Shown in pieces: positions 15,801 to 25,263 of a stretch of 64,000 nt of DNA. How positions within the stretch are numbered: the first letter of the stretch is position 1; the number at the start of each line of letters is the position of its first letter. A program made the translations under genes and the position numbers. The DNA comes from CAIOHW01 sp964432565 (lineage in GTDB: Bacteria > Bdellovibrionota > UBA1018). A model generated the notes under the pieces. That model made no database searches. It saw nothing but the letters and a program-made list of their open reading frames with translations, and was not told where the DNA came from. Location of the stretch: assembly GCA_964432565.1 (NCBI GenBank), contig CAYSOA010000002.1, positions 62,001 to 126,000 of the forward strand, given 5' to 3'.

Positions 15801-17039
15801 TTAAAACAAATCCTTGATCCAGGTGCGCATAGAACCCCGAACCTTGTCATAGATATTCTTCTCACGGATCGGGAAGCGCGTTCTGGCCATTCGACCGGCT
15901 CCGAACTTCAGAAGGCCAACACCCGTTGCAAACTTCGGACTATTGACGACATCTCGAAGCCCACCGATGCCCAGAGGAATTCCGCGCTTTACCGGCATTT
16001 CAAAGATGTATTCAGCCAGCTCCGGCATGCCTTCAAGCAAGGACGATCCGCCGGTGATCACCACACCTCCCGAGAGAACGTCGGCGAACCCGGACTTCTG
16101 GATTTCCGTGTGGATCAGCTGGAAAATCTCTTCGACCCGAGGTTCGATGATTTCTGCAAGGAGCCGACGCGAAAGAATACGGGGCTTGCGACCTCCGACG
16201 CCTGGAACTTCGATGGTGTCGTCGCTGCTCACGAGGGAGGCCAGAGCACAGCCATGGGCAACTTTGATTGCCTCGGCCTCGGCGATCGGCGTACGAAGAC
16301 CCACCGAAATGTCATTGGTAATGTGATGTCCACCAATGGCGAGCACTCCCGTGTGTACGATCGCCCCGTCCTTGAAGATCGCGATATCGCTGGTTCCACC
16401 GCCGATATCTACAAGGACGACCCCTAGATCCTTCTCGTCCTGCGAAAGAACCGCCTCGCTCGAGGCGATCGGCTCGAGGCAGATTTCCGCGACATTCAAA
16501 CCCGCCTTGTTAGCGCACTTGATGATGTTCTGTGCTGAAGAAACGGCCCCGGTGACGATATGAACCTTTCCTTCAAGGCGAACTCCATTCATACCGATCG
16601 GATCACGAATGCCGTCCTGATGATCAATGACGTATTCCTGGGGAATGATGTGAATGACCTCACGGTCTAGAGGAATGGCAACGGCCTTGGCGGCATCGAT
16701 CACCCGCTGAACGTCAGACTGCTGGATTTCCTTATCCTTGATCGCCACGATTCCGGTGGAATTGAACGACTTGATGTGACCGCCTGCGATCCCGGTGTAG
16801 ACCGTCGAAATCTCGACTCCCGCCATCAGCTCGGCCTCTTCGACCGCCTTGGCGATACTGTCCACAGTACTATCGATGTTGATCACGACGCCTTTTCGAA
16901 GGCCGTTCGAGGGGGCCGTGCCGATGCCCACGATGTCGATCACCGGATTGGGGCCCGGCTCTGCGACCTCCCCGACAATGCAGCAGATCTTTGTGGTTCC
17001 GATATCCAGCCCGACAACAAAATCCTTTTTGTTGGACAT
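15801..17039 (-). CDS. ftsA: Cell division protein FtsA
   Basis: FtsA is the actin-like protein that tethers FtsZ to the membrane. ATPase-fold motifs VGLDIGTTKICCIVG (N-terminal phosphate loop), LVDIGGGTSDIAIF and VVITGGSSLLEGM are seen. The C-terminal helix GSMRTWIKDLF is the amphipathic membrane anchor. Length is 412 aa. It lies between ftsQ and ftsZ in the usual order. Confidence 0.97.
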   Translation of the reverse strand: MSNKKDFVVGLDIGTTKICCIVGEVAEPGPNPVIDIVGIGTAPSNGLRKGVVINIDSTVDSIAKAVEEAELMAGVEISTVYTGIAGGHIKSFNSTGIVAIKDKEIQQSDVQRVIDAAKAVAIPLDREVIHIIPQEYVIDHQDGIRDPIGMNGVRLEGKVHIVTGAVSSAQNIIKCANKAGLNVAEICLEPIASSEAVLSQDEKDLGVVLVDIGGGTSDIAIFKDGAIVHTGVLAIGGHHITNDISVGLRTPIAEAEAIKVAHGCALASLVSSDDTIEVPGVGGRKPRILSRRLLAEIIEPRVEEIFQLIHTEIQKSGFADVLSGGVVITGGSSLLEGMPELAEYIFEMPVKRGIPLGIGGLRDVVNSPKFATGVGLLKFGAGRMARTRFPIREKNIYDKVRGSMRTWIKDLF

Positions 17040-17101
17040 GCTCTTTCCTCATTTCGTCAAGAATCGAGCATCCTGCGTCGATCTCTTGGCTCTAAGGAAG
17101 T

Positions 17102-17860
17102 CTAAGAACGGCGAGCAGTTCTGACAACTATTTTTTTGTTGGCGTCGGCGAAGATTTGACGAACCGCAATCGAGTGCTTCAAAGAGTGAAGCAAAACGCG
17201 GTCGATTCGGCCAAAGACGGACTCCAGGCCGGGCAGGTCAGCCCCCGGCCCCAGGATCGCCGATATCCGGTATGCCGGGCTGAAGGCGAACCACGCCGTA
17301 AAGCCCTCCTCCTCATCCCACGATACCTGCGACAATTGGTTGACGGTCTTCCAGGAATACCCGCCCCATGCTCCGATCAGGCGGATCGCCTCGAGACGCA
17401 AGCGATCCCCCGCCTCTCCGTCGGGAAGGCCGTGAACCAGAGGAAGATCCGACCGACCCCGGAGCGTCACGGGCCCGAAGAGACTTCCATCCGCATCGAT
17501 GAACTCAAGCACCCCATGAGCTCCCTGAAGGAGAGCCACAGGCTGTCTGTAGATAACCTGAACAGAGAGAGTCTGCGGAAACCTCTTGGTCAGGATGACA
17601 TCCCGCACCCACTGATTTCCCTGCAGTCGCTGCTTGATTTGGTCAAGATCGAGGCGAAACAGGTTCACTCCACCGAGCGGTACTGCGGCCATCTCGGTGA
17701 TCTCGCTTGAATCCAGCGGCGCATCGGCAGGCTGGTCGCTGACTTCAAGGACTCGAACGACGAAGAGGGGCGAACTCATGGCTGCCCACACGCCGGCAAG
17801 AACCGCCATCATGGCCAGTAATGAGAAAATAACTGTCAAAGCAGGTTTCGTTCGCAGCAT
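17102..17860 (-). CDS. ftsQ: Cell division protein FtsQ
   Basis: FtsQ is a bitopic divisome protein that joins FtsB/FtsL. A short cytoplasmic tail and one membrane segment (about 8-28) precede a POTRA domain with VPLGGVNLFRLDLDQIKQRL and WVRDVILTKRFPQTLSVQV. The beta domain follows. Length is 252 aa. Sequence in this family is poorly conserved, but domain order and position just ahead of ftsA support it. It is divergent from the M16 gene at 17903, with only 42 bases between, so both must have compact promoters. Confidence 0.9.
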   Translation of the reverse strand: MLRTKPALTVIFSLLAMMAVLAGVWAAMSSPLFVVRVLEVSDQPADAPLDSSEITEMAAVPLGGVNLFRLDLDQIKQRLQGNQWVRDVILTKRFPQTLSVQVIYRQPVALLQGAHGVLEFIDADGSLFGPVTLRGRSDLPLVHGLPDGEAGDRLRLEAIRLIGAWGGYSWKTVNQLSQVSWDEEEGFTAWFAFSPAYRISAILGPGADLPGLESVFGRIDRVLLHSLKHSIAVRQIFADANKKIVVRTARRS

Positions 17861-17902
17861 TCGTTCCTTTCAGTGTAAAAAATCGACTAGCGCGAGGCCA
17901 AC

Positions 17903-19261
17903 ATGAAAATCACCAACAAGGCTTTAATTGCTGTCGGAATCTTGTCTCTTGCGTCCTGCTCTACTCTCCGTTCCCGGCCGGAGGGCGTTCGAGAGACGCG
18001 ACGTGTTCAGATTCTTGACTCCCTGGCGGTTTCGAAATTCACCTTTGAGAACGGACTGAGGCTGATCGTCCTCGAGGACGACTCGGCCCCCACATTTGCG
18101 TATCAGACCTGGTTCGATGTGGGATCGAGAGACGAGCAGCCCGGAAAAACAGGATTGGCCCACCTTTTCGAGCACATGATGTTCAAGGGAACGACGCGGG
18201 TTCCAGATGGAGAATTCGACAGACTTCTGGATGAAGCAGGCGCCGAGGGACAAAACGCCTACACCACTCACGACCACACGACCTATATTGAGGAGCTACC
18301 TAGCGAACGACTGGAAATGATCGTGCGTCTCGAGGCCGATCGAATGAGAAACCTCGTGATCAATGATCAGTCGTTCGAGACTGAACGGGCCGTGGTCCAG
18401 AATGAGCGACGCTTCAGGAATGAGAACAGCCCCGACGGCCTGATGTACCAGGAACTCTATGGGCTGGCGTACAAGACCCATTCCTACCGCTGGCCGGTGA
18501 TCGGGTATGAACAGGACCTCGCCTCGATGTCAGCCGACGACGCCAGAGAATTCTACAACCTCCACTACGCCCCCAATCGTGCAGTAATTGTCGTCTCTGG
18601 AGACGTCCAAACCGCAAGAGTGCTCGAACTGGTCTCGAAACACTACGGCCAGATCCCCGCGGTCGAACCTCATTCTCGACAGCCCCAGTCGGAGCCGGAA
18701 CAGCACGCTCCACGCCGGAAAACGCTGCGCCTGAACATGCAGGTTGAGAAGCTGCTCGTCTCCTTTCCGATTCCGGCACTGAACCATCCCGACATGGCCG
18801 CCCTCGACCTGCTGCAGATGGTTTTGTCTGGTGGTCGGAGCAGCCGACTTCAGAAGGCGTTGGTAGAAACGGGAATCGCCTCTCGAGCTTACGCCTATGC
18901 GGCCGATGCTCGAGATCCCTCCCTCTTTCTGTTCGGAGTTTCTCTGCAGAGCGGAAAAAAGGCCCATCTGGCCGAAAAAATCCTTCTTCAGGAGCTTGAA
19001 CGACTGTCCACCGAAGAGGTGAGCGATCTCGAACTCGAACGTGCCAAGAATCTCCTCAGCTTTGAGTTCTATGGCGGGCTCGAAGGCAACTCTGAGCGGG
19101 CGCGATTTCTGGGGCACTACGAACTTCAGGCTGGTGGCGTCGATCGAGGCCTGGAGATGCATCGTGCACGACTGACGGTGACTCCCGCTCGAATTCGCGA
19201 CGCAGCCGCGACCTACTTCCAGCCCAGACGACGATCTGCTGTTTTTGGACTGAGAAAATAG
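17903..19261 (+). CDS. M16B zinc peptidase, catalytic subunit, likely lipoprotein
   Basis: The zinc-binding inverted motif HLFEH (residues 87-91) and a downstream Glu region (ETERAVVQNERR) mark an active pitrilysin-family (M16) peptidase. The N-terminus ends in the lipobox LASC, with Cys19 as the lipidation site, so it should be membrane-anchored on the outside. Length is 452 aa, typical of M16B half-size subunits. It is followed 19 bases later by a partner lacking the zinc motif. The substrate is unknown. It sits on the opposite strand inside the dcw cluster. Confidence 0.92.
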   Translation: MKITNKALIAVGILSLASCSTLRSRPEGVRETRRVQILDSLAVSKFTFENGLRLIVLEDDSAPTFAYQTWFDVGSRDEQPGKTGLAHLFEHMMFKGTTRVPDGEFDRLLDEAGAEGQNAYTTHDHTTYIEELPSERLEMIVRLEADRMRNLVINDQSFETERAVVQNERRFRNENSPDGLMYQELYGLAYKTHSYRWPVIGYEQDLASMSADDAREFYNLHYAPNRAVIVVSGDVQTARVLELVSKHYGQIPAVEPHSRQPQSEPEQHAPRRKTLRLNMQVEKLLVSFPIPALNHPDMAALDLLQMVLSGGRSSRLQKALVETGIASRAYAYAADARDPSLFLFGVSLQSGKKAHLAEKILLQELERLSTEEVSDLELERAKNLLSFEFYGGLEGNSERARFLGHYELQAGGVDRGLEMHRARLTVTPARIRDAAATYFQPRRRSAVFGLRK

Positions 19262-19280
19262 ACTCCATGAGGACGATGTC

Positions 19281-20639
19281 ATGAAACTCTCCAGATTCCG
19301 CTTCCAGATGGCTGTGGCCCTGATCGCAATGACAGGGGTATCCAATGCGCTGGCGATCGACGTTCTGATTGAAGAGGACTCTCGGGTTCCCATCGCCTAT
19401 GTCAATGTCGTGATCCGGTCCGGTGCCATCGCAGACCCGGAGGGCGCGACCGGACTCACCACCTTCCTCGGAAGCATGATGCTTCGAGGGACCCAGCGTC
19501 ACACCAAGGAACAGATCGACCTGATGCTGGATCAGTGGGGAGCCCAGCTGGGAATCGAAACCCGGACCGAATCCACCGTCGTGCGCGGGGCTGTCCTGAG
19601 TACGAAGCTCCCTGACTTTCTCGAACTCATTGGTGAGATTCTTTCCCTTCCCGTCTTTCCGGAGAGCGAGATTCGAAAGCTCAAGGCAGAGACGCTTTCG
19701 AACCTTCTCGCGATGCAGGGAAATGACCATGCGCTTGCGGCACGAAAGTTTGGACAATTCCTGTTTCAAGACCACCCCTATGGAAGGCCCTTGGATGGCA
19801 TTTCGAGCGAAGTGTCTCGAATCAGCCGTGAACAGCTGGTCCACCAGCATCGGAACGTCTTTCGAAGAGATGTCGCTCAGATCCTGGCCGTCGGAGATGT
19901 GGACAGCCGGGTGGTTCGAAGCTGGGCGCTCCGGCTCGAGAGCCTTCTGCCGAAGGGCGACGGACCAATTGCCAGGGCAGTGGCTCCATCGCTCCCAACA
20001 AAGCGGCGCCTGCAGATCGTCGACAAGCCTGATCGAACTCAGACCCAGATTCTGATCGGCCAGAGGGGAGTCACCATGAAGGACCCCGACTACTACGCCC
20101 TTTACCTCGGTAATGTTGCCTTCGGTGGAGGATCCTTCATGTCACGCCTGATGCAGGAGATTCGAGTCAAGCGCGGCTGGTCCTATGGGGCCAGGAGCGC
20201 CTTCCGCTTCAGCCTTCAGCCACGATCCTGGCAGGTGCACCTCTTTCCAGCGGAAAATGAGACGCCTGCGGCACTGCAGTACACGATCGAAATGATTGAA
20301 TCCCTTCGCAGCAAGGGCATCACCGAAAAGGAATTTCAACTGGCTCGACAGAGCTCCATCAATAGCGCAGCGTTTCTTAACGATACTCCCAAGAAGCGTA
20401 TCGAGAACAGAATCCTCGAAAGCACGCTGGAGCTACCAAAAGGATTCTTCGCCGATTTTGCGAAAAACCTCGCGAAGGTCACTCGCGAGGAAGTCAATCA
20501 GGCCCTGGCAAGATTTCTGAACCCGGAATCCCTGACGATTACCGTCGTCGGAACTGCCTCAAGACTGAAGCAAGACCTTGCCGTCAGCTCCCGGGTGTCC
20601 GCCCAGCATCTTGTGGTCACGCCCTACACTGCGGACTGA
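19281..20639 (+). CDS. M16B peptidase-like partner lacking the zinc motif
   Basis: This 452-aa protein has the M16 fold blocks (TGLTTFLGSMMLRGTQ and IRVKRGWSYGARSAF), but the HxxEH position reads TTFLGS, so it should not bind zinc. The Arg/Tyr pair in KRGWSYG is the residue pair contributed by the non-catalytic half of heterodimeric M16B enzymes. A signal peptide ending SNALA directs it to the periplasm. The ATG at 19281 follows GAGGA. It most likely forms a heterodimer with the preceding gene. Its end overlaps murB convergently by 16 bases. Confidence 0.9.
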   Translation: MKLSRFRFQMAVALIAMTGVSNALAIDVLIEEDSRVPIAYVNVVIRSGAIADPEGATGLTTFLGSMMLRGTQRHTKEQIDLMLDQWGAQLGIETRTESTVVRGAVLSTKLPDFLELIGEILSLPVFPESEIRKLKAETLSNLLAMQGNDHALAARKFGQFLFQDHPYGRPLDGISSEVSRISREQLVHQHRNVFRRDVAQILAVGDVDSRVVRSWALRLESLLPKGDGPIARAVAPSLPTKRRLQIVDKPDRTQTQILIGQRGVTMKDPDYYALYLGNVAFGGGSFMSRLMQEIRVKRGWSYGARSAFRFSLQPRSWQVHLFPAENETPAALQYTIEMIESLRSKGITEKEFQLARQSSINSAAFLNDTPKKRIENRILESTLELPKGFFADFAKNLAKVTREEVNQALARFLNPESLTITVVGTASRLKQDLAVSSRVSAQHLVVTPYTAD

Positions 20640-21576
20640 CCCAGTACTCCAAATGGGCCAAGGAACCGCACCTCCTCCTCGAGGACGATCCCCAGCTCGG
20701 CACTTGCCCTTGACTTTGCAAGCTCGATCAGTCGACGCACATCCATCGCACTGGCACCCCCCAGATTCACGATGAAATTGCTGTGCTTCTCAGCAAACTG
20801 GGCATTGCCGATCCGATAACCTCGCAGGCCCAGGCGGTCCATCACCTGCCAAGCCCTGAGTCCGCTCGCATGAGGATTCTTGAATACGCTCCCACAGGAT
20901 GGAAACTCCACCGGCTGGGTCGCCTTGCGACGCTCAAAAGTTTCACTCAATGATTTCGCGACCACCGACGGCGCCTCGCGGGCAAGGCGCCATTCCACCC
21001 AGGTCACCANNNNNNNNNNCGGTAATCAAACTCCATTTCGCGTCGCTCCCACAGCATCGCCCGACCGCTCTTCATCAGATACGCGCCTGCACGGTGAATG
21101 CGCTCTTGCGCCTCCCCCAGATGCGTTCCTGCGTTCATGAAGAGCACGCCCCCTACCGATCCCGGCACACCTGCAAGGCACTCCAGTCCAGCCCATCCTT
21201 CCTGCGCTGCACGCCGAAGGAGTGTCGAAATCGCAACACTCGCCCCAGTCCGCAGGATGATTTCATCGCTACTTTCATCGGCGCGAGCTGAAACGACCTC
21301 GATCGAAAGATCGAGTCGCGAGGTCTTGATCACCAGGCCGCGGAACCCTTCGTCCGAAACGAGCAGGTTCGACCCCAGCCCCAGAATGAAGCAATCCACT
21401 CCGGTCGCCTCGACCCCCTCGTTCAGCCACCGCAGGGCCCTCTCATCTTTTGGAAAGGCCATCAGTGACGCAGGACCGCCGATTCGATAATAAGTGTGCT
21501 TTGCAAGGCTTTCGTCGAAGCGGAGTTCACCGTGGAAGTTTGCAGAATTCTTTTCGAACCAGTCCAACTCGTTCAT
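20624..21576 (-). CDS. murB: UDP-N-acetylenolpyruvoylglucosamine reductase (MurB), interrupted by an assembly gap
   Basis: MurB reduces enolpyruvyl-UDP-GlcNAc to UDP-MurNAc using FAD and NADPH. The N-terminal part (21020-21576) has TYYRIGGPA, GLGSNLLVSDEGF and LAGVPGSVGGVLFMNAGT. The C-terminal part (20624-21009) has FPSCGSVFKNP, AQFAEKHSNFIVN and EVRFLG. A run of 10 N at 21010-21019 separates them, and the two halves are in different frames. I read this as a gap of misjudged length rather than a real mutation, with only a few residues missing after EMEFDY. It is next to murC. Confidence 0.9.
21010..21019. other. Assembly gap (10 N)
   Basis: Ten undetermined bases lie inside murB. The reading frame shifts across them, so the true gap length is not 10. 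Confidence 0.99.
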
Positions 21577-21579
21577 CTG

Positions 21580-22977
21580 TCAATTCGCCAGGGATGACGT
21601 CAACATTTCGGGGAGGCGGGTGATCGATCCTGCCCCCAGGCAAAGAACAAGATCCCCAGGTGAAAAAACAGCAAGAACCTCATTCCTTGCGGAATCAAGA
21701 CTTCCCACATGGCGCACACGTTGTCCGGGAGGCGACACGCGGGACATTTCATCGACCAACGCCTCGGAGGACACCCCTTCGATCGGCTCCTCGCCTGCCG
21801 CATGGATGTCCGTGATCAGGACGACATCGGCGCGATGAAATGCGCGGAGAAATCCATCTCGGCAATTCAGGGTTCGACTATATCGATGAGGCTGAAAAAC
21901 CGCGATGATGCGTCCGCTCCAGATCTGCCGGGCGGCTTCGAGAGTGGCCTCAATCTCGGTAGGATGATGGCCATAATCATCGATGATCATCTGACTGGAC
22001 CCCTCGTCCCGCCAGCGAACTTCGAAGCGCCGCTTGACGCCAAAATACTTCGTCAGTCCACCCGATATCTCTGAAAAAGACATCCCAAGATCGATGCAGA
22101 TGCAAATCACTGCAAGTGCGTTAAGGACGTTGTGCCGGCCGGGAACATTCAGGGAAACCTGACCAAGAATCCCGCTCTTCACGTGACGAACGTCAAAGAT
22201 GGTTCCCGTGGGATCGAATCGGACATTCGCTGCCGAATAGTCCCATTCCTCTGAAAAACCATAAGTCACAAATGGCTTGGTGAAGCGAGAGAGGCAGCGC
22301 CGAACGCCCGAGTCCTCCGCACATACTGCAGTCATCCCATAAAATGGGATTTTTCCAGCAAACTCGACGAAGGCATCGTCGATGGCCTTGAGCGAACCGT
22401 AATGATCCAGATGATCGTTATCAATATTAGTGATGACACCATAGGTGGCGGGAAGATGCAGAAAGGACCCGTCGCTCTCATCCGCCTCGGCTACGACGAT
22501 CCTTCCCTTGCCCAGCTTCGCGTTTCCACCGAGAGAGTCGACGCGCCCACCGATGACCATGGTGGGATCCCAGCCGGCAGCACTCAGGACGGTGGCCATC
22601 ATGGAGGTGGTCGTTGTCTTTCCGTGCGTTCCGGCCACGGCGATCCCCTGCTTTCCCCGCATGAGCTCGCCCAGCATTTCGGCCCGAGGGATGACCGGAA
22701 TCCGCCGACGACGCGCCTCGAGAACTTCAGGGTTATCGGGGCGAACGGCCGAAGAAACCACGACAACATCAGCGTCCAGAAGGTTCTCGGCGCGGTGCCC
22801 CAGGTGACAGGAAACGCCAAGTTCGGACAGTCGCCTGACGGTTTCAGAATCCGAAATGTCCGATCCACTGACACGAAATCCCTGGTTCAGAAAAACCTGG
22901 GCGATTCCGCTCATTCCGATTCCACCGATTCCGATGAAATGCAGATTCAAATCCTTCTCGCCCTTTCGAGTCCTCAT
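21580..22977 (-). CDS. murC: UDP-N-acetylmuramate--L-alanine ligase
   Basis: MurC adds L-alanine to UDP-MurNAc using ATP. The N-terminal GIGGIGMSGIA, the ATP loop GTHGKTTTT, the NIDNDHLDHYG block and the DDYGHHPTEI motif are diagnostic of MurC among Mur ligases. The start at 22977 gives an ATGA overlap with the murG stop and a normal length of 465 aa. The longer frame to 23025 lies within murG. murB follows 3 bases after the stop. Confidence 0.97.
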   Translation of the reverse strand: MRTRKGEKDLNLHFIGIGGIGMSGIAQVFLNQGFRVSGSDISDSETVRRLSELGVSCHLGHRAENLLDADVVVVSSAVRPDNPEVLEARRRRIPVIPRAEMLGELMRGKQGIAVAGTHGKTTTTSMMATVLSAAGWDPTMVIGGRVDSLGGNAKLGKGRIVVAEADESDGSFLHLPATYGVITNIDNDHLDHYGSLKAIDDAFVEFAGKIPFYGMTAVCAEDSGVRRCLSRFTKPFVTYGFSEEWDYSAANVRFDPTGTIFDVRHVKSGILGQVSLNVPGRHNVLNALAVICICIDLGMSFSEISGGLTKYFGVKRRFEVRWRDEGSSQMIIDDYGHHPTEIEATLEAARQIWSGRIIAVFQPHRYSRTLNCRDGFLRAFHRADVVLITDIHAAGEEPIEGVSSEALVDEMSRVSPPGQRVRHVGSLDSARNEVLAVFSPGDLVLCLGAGSITRLPEMLTSSLAN

Positions 22978-24077
22978 CCTGCCTCTCCGTTGAAGGCCTC
23001 TGGAAGCAGCGTGCGGAGGATGCATTCCACCGAATCAGGCCGCGCGAATTGAACAACCTGCTGCTCCATCTTTTCGACTCGAGCCGTATCTTTTGCCAGC
23101 GAAAGGATCAAGTGGGCCAGGTCTGCTCCGCTGGACTGCTTTTGAAGCAAAATCTCCGCTGCACCGGCACCGGCGAAAAGCCTGGCATTGAATTCCTGGT
23201 GGCGATCCTTCGAGACCAGCGGGACCAGGATGGCCGCCCGTCCGACAGTCGCGATCTCGGAGAGCGTCGATGCCCCCGCCCGGCAGACCAGCAGGCTCGA
23301 ACGGCCGTAGCACTCGGGCATATCGTAAAGGAATTTCTCGACCCGCCCCTCGGTCTTCCAGCGCGCGTGAGCGCCATGAACCCGTTCGAAGTCCTTTTCT
23401 CCAGTCTGGTGGATCCAGGCAAGACGAACGCCATGTTGCCTGTCAGCATCGTGCAAGTGCTCGAGAGCCTCGATCACGAGGCTATTGATGCCCATGGCTC
23501 CCTGGCTTCCACCAAAGACGAAAACTGTAAACGGATTCCGCGTAGCTGAAGAAAGGGGCTGAATCGATTCACGCACCGGATTTCCAGTCACAATGACCCG
23601 CCTCCCCCCGAAAACCCGTTCCGCCCCGGGAAAGGCCGCAAAGACATGGCGACAGACCCTCCCCAGAATGCGATTGGTCAGTCCGGGTAGGACATTCTGC
23701 TCCAGGATGGCGACTTTTCCTCGCCACAACCACGCCGTCAGTCCCGCAATCAGGACCATGGGAAACGAAGCATAGCCCCCCACACCCAGCACGACTCGTG
23801 GGCGATACCACAAGAGCCAGACAAGCGACCGAAGGCAGGATACCGGCACCTGCAAAAGCGTCTTCAGACGTCGGGCCAGTGAAACACCACTCCAAGCGCC
23901 AATTTCCACGAGGTGCAACGGATACCCCGCCCGAGGAACGAGGCGCTCCTCCATTCCCCCTCGCGCGCCTACAAATCGAATGTCGGCGCCGGGGACCCGC
24001 TCACGAATTCGATCCGCAAGGGCGATCCCCGCATACAAATGTCCGGCGGTTCCCCCTCCGGCAAAAAACACCGTCAT
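22974..24077 (-). CDS. murG: Lipid II synthase MurG (GlcNAc transferase)
   Basis: MurG adds GlcNAc to lipid I on the inner face of the cytoplasmic membrane, making lipid II. GGGTAGHLYAGIALAD at the N-terminus and the C-terminal domain stretch VCRAGASTLSEIATVGRA with VPLVSKDRHQEFNA are family signatures. Length is 367 aa. It overlaps both ftsW and murC by ATGA, so the three are translationally coupled. Confidence 0.97.
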   Translation of the reverse strand: MTVFFAGGGTAGHLYAGIALADRIRERVPGADIRFVGARGGMEERLVPRAGYPLHLVEIGAWSGVSLARRLKTLLQVPVSCLRSLVWLLWYRPRVVLGVGGYASFPMVLIAGLTAWLWRGKVAILEQNVLPGLTNRILGRVCRHVFAAFPGAERVFGGRRVIVTGNPVRESIQPLSSATRNPFTVFVFGGSQGAMGINSLVIEALEHLHDADRQHGVRLAWIHQTGEKDFERVHGAHARWKTEGRVEKFLYDMPECYGRSSLLVCRAGASTLSEIATVGRAAILVPLVSKDRHQEFNARLFAGAGAAEILLQKQSSGADLAHLILSLAKDTARVEKMEQQVVQFARPDSVECILRTLLPEAFNGEAG

Positions 24078-25240
24078 GCTGCCGCCCTTCGCGTCCCACG
24101 AGAGATGCTCAGAAGCACTCCTACCGCAAAAAGGTCAATCACCAGCGCCGAACCTCCGTAACTGATGAAGGGAAGAGCCAGCCCCTTGGTGGGTACAAGC
24201 CCCAGGACGACTGCCATGTTTACCAGTCCCTGCAACCCCAGAAGCAGGGTGATTCCGGCAGCAAGAAGCATCCCGAAAACATCACCGCCATCCGTTCGAC
24301 AAGCCATCGCAACCCTGAGCCCTCGATGAATGAAGACGAGAAACGCCACGACCACTGCCGCGACCCCTAAAAACCCGAGCTCTTCGCCAATGACTGAAAA
24401 AATGAAGTCGTTATGGGCCTCGGGCAGGAAAAAAAGCTTCTCTTTGCCATTGCCAAGACCAACTCCTGCAGCTCCTCCCGAATGCATACCGACCATGCTC
24501 TGGATGACTTGAAACCCCTTTCCGCTTGGATCACTCCAGGGGTCGAGAAACGAAAGGACACGTGCCCGACGATAAGGCGAGCTCATCGCCAGGCCGGTGG
24601 CCATGAGGCCTCCGACTGCAGTCATGCCCCCAAGGTACGCCATGGGAGCACCGGCAAGAAAGAGCAATAGAAAGGACACCCCGACGATGACCATGGTTGA
24701 ACCGAAGTCAGGCTGAACCATCAGCAACCCAAACAAAGGAAACAGCAAAAGGAAGACGGCTCCAAAGGAGGGAAGAAATCGGTCCAGCAGGCCCTGTTTG
24801 GCAGCAAGCTGGCGAGAAACAAACACGAGCGCGGCAAACTTGGCCCACTCGCTCGGCTGAAATCTCAGCCCCCCCAGGCTGATCCACCTCTGGGCTCCTC
24901 CGGAGCGCGCTCCAACCCCTGGAATCAGCACCAAAATCAACAAGACGGCGGCGGAGCCCAGCACGGGGTAGGCCCATCGCTTCCACTTTTCATGCGGAAT
25001 CCCCGACCCGACGATCAGGGCGGCCCCGCCCAGCAACGCAAAAACGAGCTGTTTCTGGATAAAGCTGAAGCCGCTGCCGGTACGTTCCTGGGCAAAAATG
25101 AATGAGGAGCTGTAAACCATGACCAGCCCGAAAATCACCAGAACGGCCGTCAGGACCAGAAGCACGGGATCGACCCCGCGCAGATCTGCCCGCAATAGGG
25201 GACGCATCCCCGCCCAGGACCATTTTCGCGCTGTCGACAA
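24074..25240 (-). CDS. ftsW: Septal peptidoglycan polymerase FtsW (SEDS family)
   Basis: FtsW is the SEDS glycosyltransferase that polymerises septal glycan with FtsI. About ten membrane segments are visible, with the family blocks GGAQRWISLGGLRFQPSEWAK, EAHNDFIFSVIGEELGF and a C-terminal PFISYGGSAL. Length is 388 aa. It starts with TTG at 25240, supported by GGAGG 5 bases upstream. Its place between murD and murG identifies it as FtsW rather than RodA. Confidence 0.96.
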   Translation of the reverse strand: MSTARKWSWAGMRPLLRADLRGVDPVLLVLTAVLVIFGLVMVYSSSFIFAQERTGSGFSFIQKQLVFALLGGAALIVGSGIPHEKWKRWAYPVLGSAAVLLILVLIPGVGARSGGAQRWISLGGLRFQPSEWAKFAALVFVSRQLAAKQGLLDRFLPSFGAVFLLLFPLFGLLMVQPDFGSTMVIVGVSFLLLFLAGAPMAYLGGMTAVGGLMATGLAMSSPYRRARVLSFLDPWSDPSGKGFQVIQSMVGMHSGGAAGVGLGNGKEKLFFLPEAHNDFIFSVIGEELGFLGVAAVVVAFLVFIHRGLRVAMACRTDGGDVFGMLLAAGITLLLGLQGLVNMAVVLGLVPTKGLALPFISYGGSALVIDLFAVGVLLSISRGTRRAAA

Positions 25241-25263
25241 TCAGGCCTCCTTGCCGATCAAAG

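Noticed and set aside
20624..21576. murB as a pseudogene
   Set aside because: The frame change coincides exactly with the N run, so it is an assembly artefact.
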